Program-made: the position numbers and the translations under genes
Shown: piece after piece, positions 1 through 8,087 of the stretch
Layout of the letters: the number at the start of each line of letters is the position of its first letter
How positions within the stretch are numbered: the stretch's first letter is position 1
Source of the DNA: Acidimicrobiaceae bacterium
GTDB taxonomy: Bacteria > Actinomycetota > Acidimicrobiia > Acidimicrobiales > RAAP-2
NCBI GenBank assembly: GCA_003162475.1
Contig: PMOI01000010.1
Span: 216,120-280,119 of the forward strand
Length of the DNA stretch: 64,000 bases
Direction: 5' to 3'
The notes under the pieces: generated by a model
Told to the model about the DNA's origin: nothing
Database searches by the model: none
What the model saw: only the letters and a program-made list of their open reading frames with translations

Positions 1-657
1 ACCATTCCCGTCATGGCCAAAGCGCGCATTGGCCACTTCGCCGAGGCGCAGATTCTCCAAGCCCTCGACGTCGACTACATCGACGAGTCCGAAGTTCTGA
101 CCCCGGCCGACGAAGAGAACCACATCGACAAGTGGCCCTTCACCGTTCCCTTCGTGTGTGGCGCCACGAACTTGGGAGAAGCCCTGCGTCGCATCAGCGA
201 GGGCGCGTGTCTCATTCGCTCGAAGGGCGAAGCGGGTACCGGCAACGTCGTCGAAGCCGTTCGACACTTGCGCACGATCAACGCCCAGATGCGTCGACTG
301 CACAGCGCCGACGCCAACGAGCTCTACGCCCTCGCGAAGGACCTTCAAGCGCCGCTGGCCCTCGTCCAAGAGGTCGCTCTCGCTGGCAAACTTCCCGTGC
401 CGCTCTTCTGCGCGGGGGGAATCTCCACGCCAGCCGACGCGTCGCTCGTCTTGCAGCTCGGCGCCGAGGCCGTGTTCGTTGGTTCGGGGATATTCAAGAG
501 TGAGGATCCCGCGCGCATGGCCCAGGCCATCGTCGAGGCGACCACGCACTTCGAGGACCCGAGCGTCGTGGCGAAGGTGTCGACCGGTCTTGGCTCGGCC
601 ATGAAGGGTTGGGAGACCGCGACGCTTGAACAGCGTCTCGCCGAGCGCGGTTGGTAG
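1..657 (+). CDS. pdxS: Pyridoxal 5'-phosphate synthase lyase subunit PdxS (5' end outside window)
   Basis: Lyase subunit of the two-protein PLP synthase, which makes pyridoxal 5'-phosphate from ribose 5-phosphate, glyceraldehyde 3-phosphate and ammonia supplied by PdxT. The frame is already open at base 1. The first visible residues, [12 protein letters not shown], match the family around the Schiff-base lysine (Lys81 in Bacillus numbering), so roughly 77 residues lie upstream of the window. The second active-site lysine is in [10 protein letters not shown] at visible residue 75. [14 protein letters not shown] and the phosphate-binding [11 protein letters not shown] and VGSGIF segments are intact. 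The stop codon overlaps the pdxT start by one base (TAGTG), so the pair is one transcription unit and gives the equimolar subunits needed for the complex. Confidence 0.97.
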   Translation, partial: TIPVMAKARIGHFAEAQILQALDVDYIDESEVLTPADEENHIDKWPFTVPFVCGATNLGEALRRISEGACLIRSKGEAGTGNVVEAVRHLRTINAQMRRLHSADANELYALAKDLQAPLALVQEVALAGKLPVPLFCAGGISTPADASLVLQLGAEAVFVGSGIFKSEDPARMAQAIVEATTHFEDPSVVAKVSTGLGSAMKGWETATLEQRLAERGW

Positions 658-1241
658 TGAAACGCGTTGGCGTCTTGTCACTGCAAGGTGACGTGGGCGA
701 GCACGTCTCGATGCTCGAGGCTTTGGGCAGCGAAGTAGTCAAAGTTCGAACCGTTGAGCAACTCAACAGTGTGGACGGTCTGGTGTTGCCCGGCGGTGAG
801 TCGACGACGATCGCGCATCTGCTCGGTACGTCTGGTCTGAAGGACGTCCTCGGCGCCAAACTTGAACAGGGTCTGCCCGTCTTTGGCACCTGCGCGGGCC
901 TGATCTTGTTGAGTACGGTCGTTCTCGACGGACGAAGCGACCAGTGGAGTTACGGGGCGCTGTCGCTGTCGGTTCGAAGAAACGGCTACGGCCGCCAAAT
1001 CGCGAGTTTCGAGTCGACGCTCGACGTCAAGGGCCTGGGGGGTGTCCCGGGCGTCTTCATCCGAGCGCCGAGGATTGAGTCGTACGGCGACGACGTTGAA
1101 GTACTCGCCACCCTCGACCACGGTGACGGCACCGGCGAACACCCGGTCTTCGTTCGCCAGGACCGGGTCTGGGGCGCGTCGTTTCACCCAGAGCTGACCG
1201 GTGACGCGCGCCTGCACGAACTCTTTCTCAACTCGCTCTAG
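657..1241 (+). CDS. pdxT: Pyridoxal 5'-phosphate synthase glutaminase subunit PdxT
   Basis: Class I glutamine amidotransferase that hydrolyses glutamine and channels ammonia into PdxS. At 194 residues it has the usual family length. The triad is visible: nucleophile Cys79 in FGTCAGL, and His177 and Glu179 in SFHPEL. The oxyanion and binding loop LPGGESTT is at about residues 44-51. I chose GTG at 657, which gives the family N-terminus MKRVGVLSLQGDVGEH and a one-base overlap with pdxS. An in-frame TTG at 651 would add two residues. The gene ends just before the yebC promoter region. Confidence 0.96.
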   Translation: MKRVGVLSLQGDVGEHVSMLEALGSEVVKVRTVEQLNSVDGLVLPGGESTTIAHLLGTSGLKDVLGAKLEQGLPVFGTCAGLILLSTVVLDGRSDQWSYGALSLSVRRNGYGRQIASFESTLDVKGLGGVPGVFIRAPRIESYGDDVEVLATLDHGDGTGEHPVFVRQDRVWGASFHPELTGDARLHELFLNSL

Positions 1242-1248
1242 TTTTCGC

Positions 1249-1278
1249 TACGATTAGCAGGCCTTTACAGGCAGGAGG
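1249..1278 (+). promoter_or_regulatory. yebC promoter -10 (TACGAT) and strong ribosome binding site
   Basis: TACGAT at 1249-1254 fits the actinobacterial TANNNT -10 pattern. It lies just after the pdxT stop and would start a leader of about 20 bases. That leader carries AGGAGG at 1273-1278, four bases before the yebC ATG. A full Shine-Dalgarno sequence is uncommon in this window, where many first genes appear leaderless. Confidence 0.45.
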
Positions 1279-1282
1279 AACT

Positions 1283-2032
1283 ATGTCCGGCCACTCCAAG
1301 TGGGCAACGACCAAACATCGCAAGGGCGCCAAAGACTCCGCGCGCGCCAAGGTCTTCGCCAAACTCATTCGTCAAGTCGAAGTCGCCGCGCGTGAAGGCG
1401 GTGGCGACGTCAACACCAACGCCGCGCTGCGCACGATGTTCCAAAAGGCTCGCGAGGCTTCGGTGCCCATCGACACGATCGAACGGGCTATCAAACGCGG
1501 CACGGGCGAACTCGAAGGCGTGCGCTATGAGGCCATCAGCTACGAGGGCTACGGCCCGAGCGGTGTCGCCGTCATCGTGGAGACCTTGAGCGACAATCGC
1601 AACCGCACGAGCGCTGAGATCAAGCACCTCTTTGGCAAGAACGGGGGAGCGATCGCCGAGCCTGGTGCGGTGTCGTGGCAGTTCGATCGAAAGGGCGTAC
1701 TTGAAGTAGAAGGTCCCGTCGACGAAGACCAGCTCCTCGAGTGGATCATGGAGGCCGGGGCGGAGAACTACGAGGCCAACGGTAAGAACTACACCGTCAC
1801 GACCGAACCACACGACGTCGCGATCGTGCGCGACGCACTAGAAAAGCAGGGCCTGAAAGTCCAAAGTGCCGACCTCACCCTCGTCGCCCAGAACACAATT
1901 CCCGTCACCGAGGAAGCCGAAGCCAAGAAGATCCTGCGTTTGATGGACGCCATCGACGACCACGACGACGTGCAGAACGTCTACGCCAACTTCGATATCT
2001 CCGACGAACTCCTGGCAAGTTACGAAGGCTAA
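1283..2032 (+). CDS. YebC/PmpR family regulatory protein
   Basis: YebC-type protein of 249 residues, the typical length. It opens with the family signature SGHSKWATTKHRKGAKDSARAK, written here in two parts: SGHSKWATTKH, then RKGAKDSARAK. Also visible are the GGGDVNTNAALRT segment and the FGKNGGAIAEPGAVSW block near residue 115. Members have been described as DNA-binding transcriptional regulators and, for some, as translation factors that help ribosomes at polyproline stretches; the sequence alone does not decide between these roles. It sits directly before ruvCAB, a linkage common to many bacteria. The start is fixed by the AGGAGG four bases upstream. Confidence 0.95.
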   Translation: MSGHSKWATTKHRKGAKDSARAKVFAKLIRQVEVAAREGGGDVNTNAALRTMFQKAREASVPIDTIERAIKRGTGELEGVRYEAISYEGYGPSGVAVIVETLSDNRNRTSAEIKHLFGKNGGAIAEPGAVSWQFDRKGVLEVEGPVDEDQLLEWIMEAGAENYEANGKNYTVTTEPHDVAIVRDALEKQGLKVQSADLTLVAQNTIPVTEEAEAKKILRLMDAIDDHDDVQNVYANFDISDELLASYEG

Positions 2033-2059
2033 AACCTGCTTTTCTCGCCCAAGGCGGGA

Positions 2060-2080
2060 TAACATCGAACGTATGTTCGT
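2060..2080 (+). promoter_or_regulatory. LexA/SOS operator overlapping a leaderless-type ruvC promoter
   Basis: CGAAC-GTAT-GTTCG at 2066-2079 is a perfect inverted repeat. With its flanks it matches the Gram-positive/actinobacterial LexA box TCGAAC-N4-GTTCGA at all but the last base. The -10-like hexamer TAACAT at 2060-2065 abuts it, and the ruvC ATG at 2073 lies inside the box. Bound LexA would cover the predicted start of transcription and the start codon, so the ruvCAB operon is probably SOS controlled. The palindrome is seen directly; the regulation is inferred. Confidence 0.72.
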
Positions 2081-2585
2081 ACTCGGAATCGACCCTGGAC
2101 TGACCCGTTGCGGGTTCGGCCTCGTCGAAGGGTCTTTCGATGGCGTGGAGTCCTTTCGAGCGGTGAGGGCCGGGACCATCGAGACCAGCCCGAAGACCCC
2201 CGTCGAACAACGACTTCGCCAACTCCACGTCGAACTCGAAGAACTCATGAGAGACACGACCCCCGACGCTGTCGTCGTCGAGCGGGTCTTCTTCCAACGA
2301 AACGCCAAGACCGCCATACCGGTCGCCCAGGCCAGCGGTGTCGCGATCGCGCTCGCGGGCGGCGACGACGTCGCCGTTCGCCAGTTCACCGCCCAAGAGG
2401 TGAAACTCGCCGTCACGGGTTACGGCGCCGCGAGTAAGTCCCAAGTGCAGGGCATGGTCGCGAAGCTCTGCGGCTTGACCGAAATTCCCCGTCCGGCCGA
2501 CGCCGCGGACGCGCTGGCCCTCGCGATCGCGTACTTCATGGTCGTTCGCACCGAGCGGCGCTACCACCTAAGAAGTCGCGCGTGA
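2073..2585 (+). CDS. ruvC: Crossover junction endodeoxyribonuclease RuvC
   Basis: Holliday-junction resolvase that makes symmetric nicks in four-way junctions after RuvAB branch migration. The 170 residues match the family. The RNase-H-fold metal ligands are in place: Asp7 (GIDPGLTRCG), Glu70 (VVVERVFF), and Asp143 and Asp146 (PADAADALALA). The start is ATG 2073, which gives MFVLGIDPG; this codon lies inside the SOS operator and only seven bases from a -10-like hexamer, so the mRNA is probably leaderless. The TGA overlaps the ruvA GTG by four bases (GTGA). Confidence 0.97.
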   Translation: MFVLGIDPGLTRCGFGLVEGSFDGVESFRAVRAGTIETSPKTPVEQRLRQLHVELEELMRDTTPDAVVVERVFFQRNAKTAIPVAQASGVAIALAGGDDVAVRQFTAQEVKLAVTGYGAASKSQVQGMVAKLCGLTEIPRPADAADALALAIAYFMVVRTERRYHLRSRA

Positions 2586-3154
2586 TCGGTTGGCTCAGCG
2601 GGCGCGTGACGCACCAGCTGAGAAATGGCGCCCTGCTGGTTGACGTACAGGGCGTCGGGTACGAGGTACACGTGGCGTCCGGCGATCCACCACCCTTCGA
2701 CGAACTGGTTGAGCTCTTCATCTTCACCGTGGTTCGAGAGGACGCCATCCAGCTCTTCGGTTTTCACACGATCGAGGACCGAGAGTTCTTCGAACTGCTG
2801 CTCGTGACGCCGGGCGTTGGACCGTCGACGGCCCTTGGAGCACTACGAACGATGAGCGTTGCCGAGTTGGCCCACGCGATCGAGAGCGATGACGCCAAGA
2901 AGGTCGCGACGATCTCGGGGATCGGGCCAAAGACCGCGAGTCGCATCGTGCTCGAGCTGAAGGGCAAGGTCCTGGTCGACAACACGTTCGAGCCCGACAC
3001 GCCCACCGCACACGTGGACGCCGCGATCATCGACGCGCTTCGCGCGCTCGGCTACACCAGTCACGAAGTTCGTGACGCGCTGCGTGACGTGGTCCTTCCC
3101 ACGAGCGAGCCCGAAGCCCTTCGAACGGCGTTGCAACGACTGCGACACTCGTGA
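2582..3154 (+). CDS. ruvA: Holliday junction branch migration protein RuvA
   Basis: Junction-binding subunit that loads RuvB hexamers on Holliday junctions. At 190 residues it has the family size. Domain I starts MIGWLSGRVTHQ. The helix-hairpin-helix pair is seen at about residues 70-85 (LLVTPGVGPSTAL) and 105-120 (ATISGIGPKTASRI). The short domain III that contacts RuvB is at the end (ALRALGYTSHEVRDAL). It overlaps ruvC and ruvB by four bases each, so the three proteins are made from one coupled message. Confidence 0.97.
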   Translation: MIGWLSGRVTHQLRNGALLVDVQGVGYEVHVASGDPPPFDELVELFIFTVVREDAIQLFGFHTIEDREFFELLLVTPGVGPSTALGALRTMSVAELAHAIESDDAKKVATISGIGPKTASRIVLELKGKVLVDNTFEPDTPTAHVDAAIIDALRALGYTSHEVRDALRDVVLPTSEPEALRTALQRLRHS

Positions 3155-4191
3155 GTAAACGAGAGATAGACCTCGAGCAACTCGTCGATCACGTGGTGAC
3201 GCCCGAGGCGAGTGAGCTCGAGCGACGCGCGGAGGTCTCGTTGCGTCCTTCGACGCTCAGCGACTTCGTGGGTCAGCGCGACCTAGTCGGCCACCTCCAA
3301 GTCGTCCTCGGATCGGCGCGCGCACGAAACCAGTGCTGTGATCATCTACTCTTCGCCGGGCCGCCCGGGCTCGGAAAGACGTCGCTGGCGAGCATCGTGG
3401 CCGCGGAGATGGGTTCGGGATTTCGTGTCACGTCTGGTCCGGTGTTGTCGCGTCCGGGGGACCTCGCGGCGCTCCTCACCGATCTCCAGGATGGCGACGT
3501 TCTCTTCATTGACGAACTCCACCGACTCCCGCGCGCCGTCGAGGAGGTGCTCTATCCGGCCATGGAGGATCTGCGACTCGACGTCATGATCGGTCGCGGA
3601 CCTTCGGCGAGGTCGATCCGACTTGATCTGCCCAACTTCACGCTGGTCGGGGCCACGACGAGGACGGGACTCGTGGCGGCACCCCTTCGTGACCGCTTCG
3701 GCTTCATTGGTCAACTCGATCTCTACGAGGTCGACGAACTGACGTTGATCGCTCAGCGATCGGCTGGTCTGTTGAACGTCGCGCTCGATCCCCAGGCAGC
3801 CGCCATCATTGCTTCGCGCAGTCGCGGAACACCGCGCATTGCGAATCGACTACTTCGACGCGTGCGTGACTACGCCTCGGTCAAGGGTCACGAGAAACTC
3901 AACGCCCAGGTCGCCACGGACGCACTGCTCCTCTTTGGCATCGACGAGTTCGGTCTCGACAAGATCGACCGGAGGATCTTGACGTTGCTCTGCGATCAGT
4001 TCGCCGCGCAACCCGTGGGGCTCACCACCTTGGCCCACGCCTGTGGGGAAGAGCCTTTTACCATCGAAGACGCGTACGAGCCGTACCTGCTTCGCGCGGG
4101 ACTTATGGTGCGAACGCCGCGAGGGCGCGTGGCGACGGAGCGAGCGTACGAACACCTAGGAATTCAGCCCAAAACGGGCGGCCTGTTCTAA
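3151..4191 (+). CDS. ruvB: Holliday junction branch migration ATPase RuvB
   Basis: AAA+ motor that drives branch migration with RuvA. The 346 residues include Walker A GPPGLGKTS (about 70-78), Walker B LFIDELHRL (about 118-126), sensor 1 in the VGATTRTG segment near residue 170, and the C-terminal winged helix (RRILTLLCDQFAAQPVG onward). RPSTLSDFVGQ at about 32-41 is the usual family entry. GTG 3151 overlaps the ruvA stop by four bases. It is the last gene of the ruv operon; 54 bases separate it from yajC, which has its own promoter motif. Confidence 0.98.
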   Translation: MSKREIDLEQLVDHVVTPEASELERRAEVSLRPSTLSDFVGQRDLVGHLQVVLGSARARNQCCDHLLFAGPPGLGKTSLASIVAAEMGSGFRVTSGPVLSRPGDLAALLTDLQDGDVLFIDELHRLPRAVEEVLYPAMEDLRLDVMIGRGPSARSIRLDLPNFTLVGATTRTGLVAAPLRDRFGFIGQLDLYEVDELTLIAQRSAGLLNVALDPQAAAIIASRSRGTPRIANRLLRRVRDYASVKGHEKLNAQVATDALLLFGIDEFGLDKIDRRILTLLCDQFAAQPVGLTTLAHACGEEPFTIEDAYEPYLLRAGLMVRTPRGRVATERAYEHLGIQPKTGGLF

Positions 4192-4192
4192 A

Positions 4193-4239
4193 GGCGCAGC
4201 GCCCAGCGAGTAGAGTTTCTCTGTCCGTTACTGAAGGAA
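4193..4239 (+). promoter_or_regulatory. yajC-secD-secF promoter region
   Basis: After the ruvB stop comes a small inverted repeat GGCG-CAG-CGCC (4193-4203), then TAGAGT at 4211-4216, the -10 hexamer seen before several genes of this window. The predicted leader carries GAAGGAAA (4233-4240) a few bases before the yajC ATG. No convincing -35 box is seen. Confidence 0.45.
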
Positions 4240-4245
4240 ATTCAT

Positions 4246-4587
4246 ATGTTGCTTGACGCAGCCAAAGCCACGACGTCTCACAGTTCGTCCTACATCATCC
4301 TCATTTACATCGCGGTATTCGCGTTCGCCTACTTTTTCTACCTCCGTCCGCGCTCGCGCAAGCAAAAGGCGGCGCGCATGGACACCAAAAAAGTCGAGGT
4401 AGGCGACCGCGCCCAGACCATTGGTGGTTTCGTGGGCACCGTAGTGAAGAGTTCGAGCGACCTGATTACGCTTCGTACCGACGGGGGAGTGGAACTCGAC
4501 TTCGTACCCTCGGCCATCGCGCGCAAGTACAACCCCGTCGTACCCGAATCCGCCGACGATCACCCGACGGAAGGTGACGCGAAGTAA
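4246..4587 (+). CDS. yajC: Preprotein translocase auxiliary subunit YajC
   Basis: Small single-span membrane protein that associates with SecDF and the SecYEG channel. The 113 residues have one hydrophobic helix at about 15-35 (ILIYIAVFAFAYFFYL), followed by the family mark RPRSRKQKAARM and a cytoplasmic domain with VGDRAQTIGGFVGTV. Start ATG 4246 is preceded by a fair ribosome binding site. The stop overlaps the secD start by one base (TAATG), placing it first in a yajC-secD-secF operon. Confidence 0.94.
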   Translation: MLLDAAKATTSHSSSYIILIYIAVFAFAYFFYLRPRSRKQKAARMDTKKVEVGDRAQTIGGFVGTVVKSSSDLITLRTDGGVELDFVPSAIARKYNPVVPESADDHPTEGDAK

Positions 4588-6086
4588 TGCCCCCACAGGT
4601 TGGATCACGACGATCATTGATCGTCAGCCTCGTTCTCACCGTCGCCATTGCCTTTGGATCACTCGCGGCGACGCTGTCGCTCGGCTGGGGACCCAAGCTG
4701 GGTCTCGACCTCGCGGGCGGGCTCTCGGTGGTCTACAAGCCAACGACGCACGCGTCGACCGCGGACTTGCAAGAGGTCGTGACGATTCTCACGAACCGTG
4801 TTGACGGACTCGGCGTCTCGGGGGCCACGGTCAACTTGCTAGGAAAAGAAGTCGTCGTGAGCGTGCCCGGCGTGAAGGACGCGCGCGCGGTCCTTCAGGC
4901 CGTTGGTCAGACCGCGCAACTACTCTTTCGCCCCGTCCTGTGTGAAGCGGCTGTGGGTTCCAAACTCGTCAGCACGACGACGTTGCCGGTGTGCGCCCCG
5001 CAGTATCAAGACACCGAAGCGAACTTGAACGTCAACACCTCGACCCAAGCACCCGTCAATATCGCTCCCGATCCCTCGTTCACGGACATCGCGTCGACGA
5101 AGCCGGCGAAGGACCTCCCGGCGGACACGGTGCTCTTGCCACTTCTCGGTCAACCCGGCGTGCGCTACGTGTTGGGGCCGTCACAGATGACGGGTCACTC
5201 AATCAAAAAGGCACTCGCGCAACAAGACCAGGCCGGCGCCTGGGTCGTCAACTACACGCTCACGTCGACCGGCAGTCCTCTCTGGGACACGGTCGCGCAG
5301 AAGAACTTCCACCAACTCCTCGCCATTGAACTCGACGGCGTCGTGCAGTCCGCACCCCTCATTCAACCCGGCCAGGCGGCCTTCTCCAGTTTCGCCGGTC
5401 AGGGTCAGATTTCGGGTTCCTTCACCCAACAGTCAGCGCAGACCCTGGCGCTCGCGATGAACTTCGGTGCCCTGCCCGTTCGGTTGCAGGCCCTCACCAC
5501 CACAACCGTGTCACCGACGCTCGGCCACTCGGCCCTCGTGGCCGGTCTCGGCGCCGGCCTCGCCGGCCTCGCACTGGTGTTGCTCTACACCATTCTCTAC
5601 TACCGCGCGTTGGGTCTCGTCATCGTGCTCGGTCTCGCGGTCACGGCCTCGTTGCTGTGGGCAATCATCTCGGCGCTCGGCCATACGGCCTTCGCGCCCA
5701 GTTTCGACTTGGCTGGTGTTACCGGATTGATTGTGTCCATTGGTATCACTGTCGACAGTTACATCGTGTACTTCGAACGTTTGAAAGACGAGGCCCGAGC
5801 AGGTCGATCGGTTCGCTCCTCGGTCGATCGCGGTTTCCGCTCGGCGTGGCGAACGGTGTTGGCCGCTGACACGGTGAGCTTGCTCGCCGCGGTCTTGCTC
5901 TACATCATCGCGGTCGGCGACGTGAAGGGCTTCGCGTTCTTCCTAGGCCTTTCGACCTTGATGGACGTGTTGATCACGTGGTACTTCACGCGTCCACTCG
6001 TGATCTTGCTCGGACGTCGGGGATCGTCGAGCACGTCCAAGCTTTCGATGGCCGCCGGCCTGCACGCGGGAGCGCAGAGTGAGTAA
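4587..6086 (+). CDS. secD: Protein translocase subunit SecD
   Basis: Membrane subunit that uses the proton gradient to help pull secreted proteins out of the Sec channel. The 499 residues have a first membrane helix at about 12-32, then GWGPKLGLDLAGGLSVVYKP, the family D1 motif (GLDLxGG), a large extracellular domain, and five C-terminal helices from about residue 310 (HSALVAGLGAGLAGLALVLL) onward. The segment TGLIVSIGITVDSYIVYFER is the D4-like region with the conserved VD..IVYFER. It starts on the yajC stop and overlaps secF by eight bases. Confidence 0.96.
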   Translation: MPPQVGSRRSLIVSLVLTVAIAFGSLAATLSLGWGPKLGLDLAGGLSVVYKPTTHASTADLQEVVTILTNRVDGLGVSGATVNLLGKEVVVSVPGVKDARAVLQAVGQTAQLLFRPVLCEAAVGSKLVSTTTLPVCAPQYQDTEANLNVNTSTQAPVNIAPDPSFTDIASTKPAKDLPADTVLLPLLGQPGVRYVLGPSQMTGHSIKKALAQQDQAGAWVVNYTLTSTGSPLWDTVAQKNFHQLLAIELDGVVQSAPLIQPGQAAFSSFAGQGQISGSFTQQSAQTLALAMNFGALPVRLQALTTTTVSPTLGHSALVAGLGAGLAGLALVLLYTILYYRALGLVIVLGLAVTASLLWAIISALGHTAFAPSFDLAGVTGLIVSIGITVDSYIVYFERLKDEARAGRSVRSSVDRGFRSAWRTVLAADTVSLLAAVLLYIIAVGDVKGFAFFLGLSTLMDVLITWYFTRPLVILLGRRGSSSTSKLSMAAGLHAGAQSE

Positions 6087-7221
6087 CGACACCGACACCT
6101 TCGCGCCCATCGACACCAAGACCTACGGTCGGTTCGGTCGTCTCTACCACGGCCTCACGACCGTTGACTTCGTTGGTCGGCGCAAGATCTGGTTCACTGT
6201 CTCGATCGTCATCATCGTGCTGGGCATTGGCTCGCTCGCTATTCGCGGCTTCAATCTGGGCATTGACTTCAAGGGAGGCAGCTCTTGGGAAGTGCAGTCG
6301 TCTCACACGACGATCGCCAAGATGACGAGCGCCGTCGAGAAGGCCGGACTCTCCCACCCGAACGTCGGTAAGTTGGGTTCGAAGACTTATCAGGTCACGG
6401 CTGACATCAACGCGCTCCCGGCGAGTCAACAAGCCACGATCACCACCGCCGTCGTGAACGCCATGGCGAAAACTGCGAACACGAGCGCCAATCAAGTCTC
6501 CACGAGCAACGTAGGCCCCACCTGGGGTGGCCAGATCACCAACAAGGCCCTCGAAGCGCTCATCGTGTTCTTCATAGCCGTCGTTGCCTACATCAGTATT
6601 CGATTCGAGCCAAAGATGGCCATCGCGGCCTTCATCGCAATGGTGCACGACCTGCTCGTGACGGTGGGCGTGTACTCGATCTTCGGCTTTCAGATCACGC
6701 CAGACACGGTGATCGCGATCCTGACGATTCTCGGTTACTCCCTCTACGACACGGTCGTCGTCTTCGACCGCGTGCGCGACAACACCCAAGGTGTCTTGAA
6801 AGGTGGCGATCTCACGTACAGCGAAATGGTGAACCTCTCCATGAACCAAACCCTCGCGCGTTCAATAAACACGTCGCTGGTCGCGATTTTGCCAGTTCTC
6901 GCGGTGCTGTTGATCGGCGCGGACCTACTCGGCGCGACGACACTGCAGAACTACGGCCTGGCACTCTTCGTGGGTCTCATGAGTGGGGCGTACTCGTCGA
7001 TCTTCATCGCGAGTCCACTGCTCGCGTGGATGAAAGAGCGCGAACCTCGTTACATTGATTTGGCCGCGCGCGTGAGTGTGCGAACGGATCGGCGCACGTT
7101 GACCGCGTCGAGTGCCGCTTTGCAGGGCGCACAGACGAGCATGACGAACGCGCGCCCCGCACGCTCGGGCGGCGTTAGTGGGACCATCCAGGCTCGCGCG
7201 CGCAAGCAGAAACGCCGCTAA
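6079..7221 (+). CDS. secF: Protein translocase subunit SecF
   Basis: Partner of SecD in the SecDF complex. The 380 residues contain a first helix near 35-55, the FNLGIDFKGGSSWEV motif (GIDFxGG) near 60, an extracellular loop, then five helices. LGYSLYDTVVVFDRVRDN near residue 220 is the conserved D-x-V-V-x-DR region. GTG 6079 gives MSNDTDTF and overlaps secD by eight bases. The tail from about residue 330 is basic (RARKQKRR at the end). The last 318 bases are present again, decayed, at 7529-7841. Confidence 0.96.
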   Translation: MSNDTDTFAPIDTKTYGRFGRLYHGLTTVDFVGRRKIWFTVSIVIIVLGIGSLAIRGFNLGIDFKGGSSWEVQSSHTTIAKMTSAVEKAGLSHPNVGKLGSKTYQVTADINALPASQQATITTAVVNAMAKTANTSANQVSTSNVGPTWGGQITNKALEALIVFFIAVVAYISIRFEPKMAIAAFIAMVHDLLVTVGVYSIFGFQITPDTVIAILTILGYSLYDTVVVFDRVRDNTQGVLKGGDLTYSEMVNLSMNQTLARSINTSLVAILPVLAVLLIGADLLGATTLQNYGLALFVGLMSGAYSSIFIASPLLAWMKEREPRYIDLAARVSVRTDRRTLTASSAALQGAQTSMTNARPARSGGVSGTIQARARKQKRR

Positions 7222-7528
7222 GACCAAACAAGACAAGCCGGTTCGGCGCCACGTCCTACCCCCGTGGCTTCTCTCCAGGCGGCAGAGTCCACTCGGCGGT
7301 GCACCCCACACCCAGGCACTTCCAGTGGACAAGGCTGTCCGCCGTACGGTCTACCTCTCTGGCGTCGGCCGCGTGATCGCGCACCGGCGCGTGGTGGTGA
7401 GCGAGGCCCTTTCCGGTCTCTCGTTGCACGATGCCCATGGCCCTCCAATCGACGAGACACTCTCACTGATACCCTAGGGTGCCCTCACGGGTACGCCGTG
7501 AATTGACTCCTCTAGCGACGCGAATTGC
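7222..7528. other. Unexplained non-coding stretch between secF and the secF remnant
   Basis: About 307 bases with no ORF I can defend. Short open frames exist on both strands. One on the minus strand encodes a peptide with WKCLGVGC and TLPPG, but it has no ribosome binding site and no family resemblance I recognise. No apt sequence, which often sits between secF and rel in related genomes, is visible. It may be the debris of a lost gene. Confidence 0.5.
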
Positions 7529-7841
7529 GTGCTCATCGGTGCCGACCAGCTGGGCACGACAACGCTGCAGAACTATGGTCTCGCCCTTGGTGGGTCTCAT
7601 GAGTGGGGCGTACTCGGCGGTCTTCCTCGCGAGTCCACCACTCGCGAGGATGAAATAGCTTGAGCCTCGTTAGCGTGACCTCGCCGCGCACGTGAGCGTG
7701 CGAACCGATCGGCGCCTCTTGACGGCGTCGAGTGCCGCTTTCCAGGGCGCGCAGACGAGCGTGACGAACGTACGTCCCGCATGCTCGGGCAGCATTAGTG
7801 GGACCATACAGGCCCGAGCGCGCAAACAGAAGTGCCGCTAG
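7529..7841 (+). pseudogene. Degenerate partial copy of the secF 3' end
   Basis: This stretch aligns with the last 318 bases of secF (6904-7221) through to the stop codon. Examples shared by both are CTGCAGAACTA, GTGGGTCTCATGAGTGGGGC and ATTAGTGGGACCAT. By eye about 85% of the final 156 bases match. The copy has lost three bases near its start and two more where secF reads GCACTCTTCGTGG, which shifts the frame. It has an in-frame-type stop at GATGAAATAG, where secF has GATGAAAGAG. No start codon or upstream secF part is present, so it cannot make a SecF. It is the remnant of an old tandem duplication or of a second secF. Confidence 0.85.
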
Positions 7842-8087
7842 GGCGTCGGGTCAAAAACACACCACATGTCTTTCGTTGCGGTTCTGCCCAGCAGTGAGAG
7901 CGTAGGCATTCCTCAAATCGATTCGCCCGCGCAGTGAGTTGCAGGTAGCCATCGGAGCGTGGTCGGCGCCTGCGGACTGTGTGAATCAAGGGCTTAGCGA
8001 GCGACGCCTGCCGATGATATCGTTCGCGGCAACGGCGAGAGTCCGTCCCGGGTGACCGTACCGTTGAGACCACAAGGAGGTTTCCCC
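7842..8087 (+). promoter_or_regulatory. Upstream region of the secreted protein gene, with strong RBS
   Basis: Non-coding stretch between the secF remnant and the secreted protein gene. AAGGAGG at 8074-8080 lies seven bases before GTG 8088 and is the best Shine-Dalgarno match I see in the window. No clear -35 or -10 pair is seen, and no other structure stands out. Confidence 0.5.

Noticed and set aside
7222..7528. apt remnant or small zinc-binding protein gene
   Set aside because: No frame shows phosphoribosyltransferase motifs, and the minus-strand WKCLGVGC peptide lacks a ribosome binding site and family support.
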